Assembly (NCBI GenBank): GCA_030831725.1
Contig: JAURKN010000216.1
Span: 1-10,549 of the forward strand
Direction: 5' to 3'
Source of the DNA: Ferruginibacter sp.
GTDB taxonomy: Bacteria > Bacteroidota > Bacteroidia > Chitinophagales > Chitinophagaceae
Length of the DNA stretch: 10,549 nt
Shown here: positions 5,444 through 10,549 of the stretch, piece after piece
Layout: each line of letters opens with the position of its first letter
Position numbering within the stretch: position 1 is the first letter of the stretch
Notes under the pieces: generated by a model
What the model was told of the DNA's origin: nothing
Database searches by the model: none
The model's input: only the letters and a program-made list of their open reading frames with translations
Position numbers and translations under genes: made by a program

Positions 5444-8128
5444 ATGAAAAAGAATTTATTTTTTTTGCTATGTTGGATGGTCGCCTGTTTATCTACATCT
5501 GCACAGCAAGTTCAAATCGATTTGAATTTGTCAAGTAGCAATAATAGTGTTGTCGGACAGAGCTTATATCATGTCAGTGAATCCATTTATACCAATAGTG
5601 AAATTGGAGAAAATAATTTCACTGTGAATTCGATCAATCAAATCGCATTTTCTTTTTCACAAATTGGTAATCCGGCACAGGTTAATTCATTTAAAGTTTG
5701 GATGAAAAATATTCCGGCTACTACGACCATTTTTTCGAGTGGAACTTATACTTCATCCGGGTATACCTTGGTGTTTAATGGTAGTTTATCACCAGTCGCC
5801 GGATCATGGAACACGATAAACTTGCAAACTTCTTTTTTTAGAACAGCCGGTTCAAATTTGCAGGTGCTGATTGAAAGACTTGATGGAATACAGCATTTAG
5901 CCAATGTCGGATTTACCAATGGTTTCATCGCTGCGACTTCGAATGGAAACAACAATTCTGTTTCTGCATTCAGCTCAAGGCGATATAACGGATCGTCCGT
6001 ACCTGGGGCATCAACTTCATTGTCTATTACACCATTCAGGCCGGCAATCAAGTTAATTTATCAAAATCAAATTGACTTGATGGTAAAGTCTGCTGTTTTT
6101 CCTGTTTCCACTTGTTTTTCATCACCTCAAACTATCAGTGTCAATATTGGAAACATAGGCAGTGGAATCATGACAGCAGGATCAGCGAACATTATGTATC
6201 GGTCAGGTGGTGCAAACAGTAATAATATCACTACAAACATCAATTCATCAATTGGTTCGGGAGATTCACTTTTGGTGAATATCCCCGGTGTGGTTATGAA
6301 TAACCCCGGAATAACGTTGGACACTTTCATTGTGCGACACGTTTCAGATCAGAATCTTTTGAATGATACTTTAATTACTTCACATCGTACGGCGGGAAAC
6401 ATAACTCAATTTCCGTTTGAAGAACATTTTGAAAATACATCTGGTGAATTTGATTATTTCTCAAACGTTACTGGCGAAAGGAATTTATGGACATTACAAA
6501 ATGGAGGATATTCCAACCCTGATCAAACAGATATTTTGCAACCTAGAAATCCGGGGAATGGATTCTTAATGTTTGATGCCTACGGAGGCGCAAATTCAAA
6601 TGGCTTCATATCCAGAGTATATGGATCCTGTATCAGTATTCCGGGAACAAATACATATTTTCCGGTGAGAAATGTGAAATTGTCATTTTGGATGAGTCAT
6701 GATCCAACTTCAGCATTTGTATATGATAGTCTTTATGTGGTTGTTTCTGAAAATAAAGGCCAAACTTGGCAAAGAATTCAGGGATATCAGCGTTGGGACG
6801 AAAATCTGGATTTGCCTGAATGGAGAAAAGATTCTGTTGATCTTTCTTCTTATGCAGGAAAAACCATTCAGGTTGGATTTGAGGGAGTGAGCAAATATGG
6901 GAACGTGATTGGGTTGGATGATATTGAATTTTCCGTTACTCCATTCTGTTCCAATCCGCCGACTGCCTTTGCCGGACAATCATTGAATATTTGTCAGGAA
7001 TCCGTTTACTCATTATCATCCGGCAATCCAACCATTGGTGGATCAGCAACAAACGGATACTGGCAAACCAGCGGGTCTGGAAGTTTTTCAGGAACCAATT
7101 CATTTGGTTCCGCATTGCAATATTCACCATCCTCTGCAGATAAAGCATCAGGATCGGTAACGCTTTCCCTAATTACCAATAACCCGGATACAGCTAACTG
7201 TTTGGCAGATACTTCCAACTTGATTATCACCATTCTTCCACTTTCCATTCAAAATGAGAGTTATCAATCCTGTGATTCTTTTACATGGAAAGGTGTTACA
7301 TATTTTCAAAGCGGAGTGTATGATTGGAATGGAACAAATCAGTATGGTTGCGATTCGCTAGTTCAACTGAATTTGGTAATCAATACAAGCAAAATATCAA
7401 ACGATACCATTCAAACCTGCACACCATATGCATGGAATGGGAACACATATACCACATCTGGTCTGTACTATTTTACGACCACAGGATCGAATGGATGTGA
7501 TTCTGTTTCCATGCTTAAACTTGAGGTCGTACCTTGTGTTACAACATTGACTATTCATGCCTTATTGGAAGGGTACTACAGAGGAACAGACAGCATGTCC
7601 ACTCCGCTTTATGATTTGGGTTTAAGTACGAATGCTAATGTTACAGATAGCATCGAAATCATCTTATGGAGAAATGAGGGCAATCAACAATTCAATTTTT
7701 CTTTTTCAACGGTAATGTTGAAAAACGGCATGATCTATTTGGAACTTCCGGATTCGTTGAGAGGAGATTCTTTCTATATTGGACTCAAACACAGGAATCA
7801 TCTAGAAACCTGGTCAGGTCAATCTGTTGCTATAAGTTACAATACGATTTATTCTTTCAAAGATCAGGCAGAAAAAGCATTGTCTGATGGAGTCAACCCG
7901 GGTATGAAATATTTGGGGCCGAATCAATTTGCTATATATTCAGGAGATGTGAATTTGGATGGAACGATTGATCTTTTCGACTTGCAACAAGTGGAAAATG
8001 ATGCAGCATCTTTTGTTTTTGGATATGAATATTCGGATGTGAATGGAGATACCGCTAGTGATCTTTTTGACCTTCAACTCATTGAAAACAATTCCACTTT
8101 ATTTATTTTTTCTACAAGACCCTTTTAA
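5444..8128 (+). CDS. Secreted multidomain surface protein with dockerin-like C-terminus
   Basis: This 894-aa protein has a Sec signal peptide (MKKN, hydrophobic core, cleavage probably after STSA at residue 20). Residues about 25-205 are an uncharacterised beta-rich region. About 208-315 resemble a CARDB-type adhesion module. About 322-498 resemble a MAM/concanavalin-like jelly-roll (PFEEHFEN, then WRKDSVDLSSYAGKTIQVGF and GLDDIEF). About 503-600 look Ig/PKD-like. Two tandem repeats follow (about 606-646 and 655-695) of the pattern C-x4-W-x-G-x2-Y-x2-SG-x-Y ... GCDS, each with a Cys pair 26 residues apart (C610/C636, C659/C685). Residues about 700-808 form a module with LLEGYYRG and KHRNHLETWSG. 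The tail (835-885) has two EF-hand-like loops, D835-N837-D839-T841-D843-D846 and D865-N867-D869-A871-D873-D876. No enzyme motif is visible, so adhesion or matrix binding is the likely role. The export route is inferred to be Sec plus an outer-membrane system, possibly type IX. Confidence 0.88.
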   Translation: MKKNLFFLLCWMVACLSTSAQQVQIDLNLSSSNNSVVGQSLYHVSESIYTNSEIGENNFTVNSINQIAFSFSQIGNPAQVNSFKVWMKNIPATTTIFSSGTYTSSGYTLVFNGSLSPVAGSWNTINLQTSFFRTAGSNLQVLIERLDGIQHLANVGFTNGFIAATSNGNNNSVSAFSSRRYNGSSVPGASTSLSITPFRPAIKLIYQNQIDLMVKSAVFPVSTCFSSPQTISVNIGNIGSGIMTAGSANIMYRSGGANSNNITTNINSSIGSGDSLLVNIPGVVMNNPGITLDTFIVRHVSDQNLLNDTLITSHRTAGNITQFPFEEHFENTSGEFDYFSNVTGERNLWTLQNGGYSNPDQTDILQPRNPGNGFLMFDAYGGANSNGFISRVYGSCISIPGTNTYFPVRNVKLSFWMSHDPTSAFVYDSLYVVVSENKGQTWQRIQGYQRWDENLDLPEWRKDSVDLSSYAGKTIQVGFEGVSKYGNVIGLDDIEFSVTPFCSNPPTAFAGQSLNICQESVYSLSSGNPTIGGSATNGYWQTSGSGSFSGTNSFGSALQYSPSSADKASGSVTLSLITNNPDTANCLADTSNLIITILPLSIQNESYQSCDSFTWKGVTYFQSGVYDWNGTNQYGCDSLVQLNLVINTSKISNDTIQTCTPYAWNGNTYTTSGLYYFTTTGSNGCDSVSMLKLEVVPCVTTLTIHALLEGYYRGTDSMSTPLYDLGLSTNANVTDSIEIILWRNEGNQQFNFSFSTVMLKNGMIYLELPDSLRGDSFYIGLKHRNHLETWSGQSVAISYNTIYSFKDQAEKALSDGVNPGMKYLGPNQFAIYSGDVNLDGTIDLFDLQQVENDAASFVFGYEYSDVNGDTASDLFDLQLIENNSTLFIFSTRPF
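7259..7531 (+). repeat. Two tandem coding repeats with paired cysteines
   Basis: Residues about 606-646 and 655-695 of the surface protein align with each other. Both have the order Cys, Trp/aromatic-K/N-G, T-Y, SG-x-Y, GCDS, then a L-x-L-x-V/I strand. They are a short-repeat family I know from many Bacteroidota surface proteins, where it can occur in long arrays. Here only two copies are present. DNA identity between them is low, so the duplication is old. Confidence 0.6.
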
Positions 8129-8133
8129 TCAAA

Positions 8134-8940
8134 TTGAAAAAAAACAACAACAAAAACAAGTCAAAGTCTAAAAGTCTAAATGATGATTCCATCAGCTTGA
8201 ACAAGTATATCAGTGATTCCGGTTTTTGTAGTAGGAGAGAAGCTGATACTTACATAGAACATTGTAGGGTAACCATCAATGGTAGAGATGCGCAGAAAGG
8301 AAATCGAGTTATTGAAGGAGATGTTGTTTGTATTGATGGTGAGCCTATCAAGAAAAAGAAAAAAGAAGATAATTTTTACATCGCTTTTAATAAGCCTAAG
8401 GGGATCACATGCACGACAGATCAATCTGACCCTAATAATATCATCGACTTTATCGGGTATAAAAAAAGAATATTTCCCATTGGCAGATTGGATAAATTGT
8501 CTGATGGCCTCATTTTTCTGACGAATGACGGAGATGTGGTCAATAAGATTTTGAGAGCTGGTAATGGTCACGAGAAAGAGTATAAGGTGCAGGTTGACAA
8601 ACCCATCACAAAAGAATTCATTGATCAAATGCGCAATGGAGTAAAGATTTTGGGTACAAAGACAAAAAAATGTTTTGTTGAACAAGAGACTGAAAATCGA
8701 TTCAAGATTATTTTGAAACAAGGATTGAACAGGCAAATCAGAAGGATGTGCGAGGCTTTGGGATATCGTGTAACCATACTTACTAGAACAAGAATCATGC
8801 ATATTGTGTTAAAAGGAATCGCTCCCGGAACTTGGAGATATTTTACAGATTTGGAGAAAAAACAAATGGACGATTTGATCAGAAACAGTTCTAAGACTGA
8901 AGATAATTCTGGATTACATTCACTTGAAGAGAGTGAATAA
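8134..8940 (+). CDS. rluF: 23S rRNA pseudouridine synthase RluF, TTG start
   Basis: It isomerises uridine to pseudouridine in 23S rRNA; in E. coli RluF modifies U2604 and also U35 of tRNA-Tyr. An S4 RNA-binding domain (about 20-70; SLNKYISDSGFCSRREAD) is followed by the RluB/E/F-type catalytic domain with GRLDKLSDGLIFLTNDG, in which D120 is the catalytic aspartate. RAGNGHEKEY, VKILGTKTKKC and QGLNRQIRRMCEALGY fit RluF more closely than RluB or RluE. The length of 268 aa compares with about 290 in E. coli. There is no in-frame ATG or GTG between the upstream stop (8083-8085) and the S4 domain, so TTG at 8134 is the best start. It yields a Lys/Asn/Ser-rich leader (residues 2-14). A TTG at 8197 is a less likely alternative because it would clip the S4 start. 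The gene begins only 5 bp after the surface-protein stop, so it is probably cotranscribed. Confidence 0.93.
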   Translation: MKKNNNKNKSKSKSLNDDSISLNKYISDSGFCSRREADTYIEHCRVTINGRDAQKGNRVIEGDVVCIDGEPIKKKKKEDNFYIAFNKPKGITCTTDQSDPNNIIDFIGYKKRIFPIGRLDKLSDGLIFLTNDGDVVNKILRAGNGHEKEYKVQVDKPITKEFIDQMRNGVKILGTKTKKCFVEQETENRFKIILKQGLNRQIRRMCEALGYRVTILTRTRIMHIVLKGIAPGTWRYFTDLEKKQMDDLIRNSSKTEDNSGLHSLEESE

Positions 8941-8960
8941 TAATAGTATTAATATTATTA
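8941..8960. repeat. 20-nt AT-only near-palindrome after rluF
   Basis: TAATAGTATTAATATTATTA equals its own reverse complement except for one base pair (G8946 opposite T8955, a wobble in RNA). It begins immediately after the rluF stop codon. As RNA it could only form a weak A-U hairpin and lacks a T-tract, so terminator activity is doubtful. In this AT-rich context chance is also plausible. Confidence 0.35.
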
Positions 8961-8981
8961 ATTTATAATAACTTTTCTTAC

Positions 8982-9008
8982 ATTGCAATTCAATACAAAA
9001 TTGCAATT
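8982..9008. promoter_or_regulatory. Twin ATTGCAAT palindromes just upstream of the 7-TM gene
   Basis: ATTGCAATT occurs at 8982-8990 and again at 9000-9008, 18 bp apart from start to start. The core ATTGCAAT is itself a perfect palindrome. The two copies can also pair with each other as a 9-bp stem (8982-8990 with 8999-9007) around the 8-nt loop CAATACAA. The second copy ends 7 bp before the ATG at 9016. The spacing of nearly two helical turns suits a pair of dimer binding sites, and the hairpin alternative could mask the start codon. TAACTTTT at 8969-8976 is a weak -7-like match just upstream. Confidence 0.35.
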
Positions 9009-9015
9009 TTAGGAG

Positions 9016-9756
9016 ATGAGTTTTTTTCAAGAGCTTCAACAACGAAATAAGTGGCTATATATAACCGGATGTACCTTATTTTCATTTGGCATAATCAGTT
9101 TGGGATTTTTGCTTTTTGACAACAGGTATGTAGATGGAATTTCACTTTGGATTCTCCCTTTTCGATATTCTATCGGATCCGGTGTTTATGTTTTTACTTT
9201 GGGTTGGTTGTCTTATCTGATCAATGATAACAAACATAGAAACTGGAGCACATTCTTCCTTTCTTTTATCTCAATTGGTTTTCTTGCCATCATATTGATA
9301 CAGCTGTTAAACGGGAAAATTGCTTTTTTAAATGATGAAAACCCGTTTGATCATTTAATGAATCAGTTATCATTAGGCTTAACCTCTCTTTTTTTACTAT
9401 TTCAAATAATTGTAACTTTTATTTTTTATCGGCAACGAAAAAATATTCACAGCCAACATTATACTTGGGGTGTTAGGATGGGAATGCTTACGTTCGCGAT
9501 TTTTTCTATTTTGGTATTCGGATTTTTCATATTTGTGTTTGATGATTTATATGCGTTACTTGAACTATATAAAAATAAAAAAGGGATTGGTTTGGACACT
9601 CAAATCGCTTTTTACATGGGTATACATTCAGTTCAAATTATCCCCCTTTTGAGTTATTACCTTTTTGATCAGAAAAAACAGGTTGTATTGTTTACTTTTT
9701 CTTACATCACTTTAATTCTGGTTTTATTCATTTCTTTTTTACTCCGGATTTTCTAA
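9016..9756 (+). CDS. Seven-TM integral membrane protein of unknown function
   Basis: The 246-aa product has seven hydrophobic segments at about residues 14-35, 43-69, 78-99, 115-138, 151-175, 197-217 and 222-245. Loops are short and there is no signal peptide or soluble domain. Two motif-like stretches resemble an unnamed family of bacterial membrane proteins I recognise only by pattern. One is DNRYVDGISLWILPFRYSIG (about 35-54) entering TM2. The other is GIHSVQIIPLLSYYL (202-216) in TM6, with a His and Gln inside the membrane. F111-D112-H113 sits between TM3 and TM4, where such proteins often carry a conserved loop. No function is assigned. AGGAG at 9011-9015 touches the ATG with no spacer, which is too close to act as a normal Shine-Dalgarno. 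The gene follows rluF by 75 bp and ends at a good terminator. Confidence 0.8.
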   Translation: MSFFQELQQRNKWLYITGCTLFSFGIISLGFLLFDNRYVDGISLWILPFRYSIGSGVYVFTLGWLSYLINDNKHRNWSTFFLSFISIGFLAIILIQLLNGKIAFLNDENPFDHLMNQLSLGLTSLFLLFQIIVTFIFYRQRKNIHSQHYTWGVRMGMLTFAIFSILVFGFFIFVFDDLYALLELYKNKKGIGLDTQIAFYMGIHSVQIIPLLSYYLFDQKKQVVLFTFSYITLILVLFISFLLRIF

Positions 9757-9769
9757 AAAATCAAAATTC

Positions 9770-9800
9770 CAGTTCGTAAGGGCTTATTAACTGTTTTTTT
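9770..9800 (+). terminator. Intrinsic terminator after the 7-TM gene
   Basis: CAGTTCGTAA (9770-9779) pairs with TTATTAACTG (9784-9793) around the loop GGGC, with a two-pair internal wobble/mismatch (C-T and G-T), followed at once by seven T residues (9794-9800). It lies 13 bp after the stop codon at 9754-9756, as expected for a rho-independent terminator, and separates this transcript from the surface-protein gene downstream. Confidence 0.6.
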
Positions 9801-10093
9801 CGATTGTGGAAAAATTAAACGAGGGAAATTTCATCTCGAAAACTTGCATTTTATTTACAAAATAGTTAGATTCATTAAGGATATTTTTAAGTTTAAGTGA
9901 TAACGTTAGTTAAATTTCAAAAATACGGTTGGTTTTTTTATACTGAATTCTAGACATAACCAACTTGTTTTCAATGGGTTAAAAAATTGTAAATCGATAC
10001 TGAAATAATCACTAATTTTATCACAAAGTGTACTTGCTTTTTTGGATTTGTTACCCCCTGAAACTGAATTATAGAACAAGGCATTCTTCCAAT

Positions 10094-10123
10094 TTTGGTA
10101 CGATGGCTTGTATTTTATTTTTG
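10094..10123 (+). promoter_or_regulatory. Candidate Bacteroidota-type promoter for the right-edge surface protein
   Basis: TATTTTTG (10116-10123) is a full match to the -7 consensus TAnnTTTG. TTTG (10094-10097) lies 18 bp upstream as a -33 element. Transcription would begin near 10130, giving a leader of about 34 nt to the ATG at 10164. This is the best promoter match in the window. AT-richness raises the chance of a random hit, but both boxes and the spacing agree. Confidence 0.5.
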
Positions 10124-10163
10124 TATTAAAAACCATTGTTTCAGAAATAGTTATACCAATTTT

Positions 10164-10549
10164 ATGTTGCGATCATCATCTAAATCAGGATTTGATTTGA
10201 AGTCTTTACCTCGTGTAATAGTGGCGGCTGTTTTGTTTTTGCTAGCAAGCCAGGCAAAGGCTCAAAACGTGAATGTGACTTCCACTGCCGGTACGATTCT
10301 GAGTAGGTCCTATTTGAATCTAAAACTTGCTTTTGATGGGATAAACAGTGGAGATCATCAAGGAGTCATTACTGTTAGTATTATAAACAATACCAATGAA
10401 GGCACAACACCAGCGGTACTGAACAGTGGTGATGCATTCCCGGCATCGTATACATCGGTTACGATCAATGCAGGTGCGAATGCGGTTTCTGTTTCGGGAA
10501 CCCCAGCTGCTGGCTTTGGGGTTATCGAGCTAAATGGTGCAGATAATGT
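10164..10549 (+). CDS. Secreted surface protein, N-terminal part only (runs off window end)
   Basis: The frame opens at ATG 10164 and has no stop up to the end of the window, giving 128 complete codons. It starts with a long positively charged leader (MLRSSSKSGFDLKSLPR), then a hydrophobic core VIVAAVLFLLASQ and a likely signal-peptidase site after AKA at about residue 34, leaving mature QNVNVTSTAGT. The mature part (SYLNLKLAFDGINSG, GVITVSIINNTNEG, ASYTSVTINAG, GFGVIELNGADN) closely resembles the repetitive beta-strand start of large Bacteroidota surface proteins, in which phrases like AFDAIN, GAITVSI and LNGADNVTIDG recur and lead into a right-handed beta-helix. Those proteins are often over 1000 aa with a type IX secretion C-terminal domain, but neither length nor tail can be seen here. 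The function is probably adhesion or an extracellular matrix role. Confidence 0.82.
   Translation, partial: MLRSSSKSGFDLKSLPRVIVAAVLFLLASQAKAQNVNVTSTAGTILSRSYLNLKLAFDGINSGDHQGVITVSIINNTNEGTTPAVLNSGDAFPASYTSVTINAGANAVSVSGTPAAGFGVIELNGADN

Larger units (their letters stand above)
9757..10163. other. AT-rich gene-free region of about 400 bp
   Basis: Apart from the terminator at its left end and the candidate promoter at its right end, I see no gene here. A 76-codon frame on the minus strand (9906-10136) has a Lys/Asn/Phe/Ser-rich composition with no recognisable motif, no start signal and a promoter-like motif of the opposite strand across its beginning, so I treat it as non-coding. A 7-bp dyad, GTTGGTT (9928-9934) with AACCAAC (9958-9964), has a long 23-nt loop and is weak. 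Base composition is more AT-rich than the flanking genes. Confidence 0.6.

Noticed and set aside
8176..8802. 208-codon open frame on the minus strand
   Set aside because: It lies opposite rluF, which has strong family motifs; the antisense translation is Ile/Phe/Ser-rich without recognisable features.
9011..9015. AGGAG as a Shine-Dalgarno for the 7-TM gene
   Set aside because: There is no spacer between it and the ATG at 9016, and no alternative in-frame start a few bases downstream would use it.
9906..10136. 76-codon open frame on the minus strand
   Set aside because: It has low-information Lys/Asn/Phe-rich translation and no upstream signal, and it overlaps the promoter-like boxes of the forward surface-protein gene.

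Overview
The window looks like a chromosomal segment of a Bacteroidota bacterium, most likely from the Saprospiria/Chitinophagia/Sphingobacteriia side of the phylum. The reasons are the AT-leaning composition, the near absence of Shine-Dalgarno sequences, promoter-like TAnnTTTG motifs just upstream of genes, a fused SpmA-SpmB 'spore maturation' protein in a lineage that does not sporulate, and two large Sec-exported surface proteins of a style abundant in this phylum. No tRNA, rRNA, CRISPR array, transposase or integrase was seen.

Layout: (1) The window opens inside ychF, the universally conserved ribosome-associated ATPase, which lacks about its first 28 residues. (2) About 510 bp without a gene follow, holding a T/G-rich low-complexity block and a REP-like composite repeat with two hairpins and a duplicated 22-nt segment. 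(3) A 462-aa SpmA-SpmB fusion membrane protein runs forward and abuts, with no gap, a convergent membrane-anchored serine hydrolase of the beta-lactamase/class C family. (4) Divergent from the hydrolase, 42 bp away, is serA (phosphoglycerate dehydrogenase with an intact ACT serine-binding site). (5) Next is an 894-aa secreted multidomain surface protein ending in a duplicated dockerin-like calcium-binding motif. (6) rluF (23S rRNA pseudouridine synthase) follows at once, probably from a TTG start. (7) A 7-TM membrane protein of unknown function comes next, followed by a good intrinsic terminator. (8) About 400 bp of AT-rich non-coding DNA carries a well-formed Bacteroidota-type promoter, which leads into the beginning of a second secreted surface protein running off the window end.

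The genes do not form an obvious pathway: housekeeping genes (ychF, serA, rluF) are interleaved with envelope and surface genes. I see no convincing new multi-gene system. The items most worth a second look are the REP-like intergenic element, the extracytoplasmic insertion in the SpmA half of the fusion, the C-terminal architecture of the 894-aa surface protein, the orphan 7-TM protein with twin ATTGCAAT palindromes at its start, and the truncated surface protein at the right edge.
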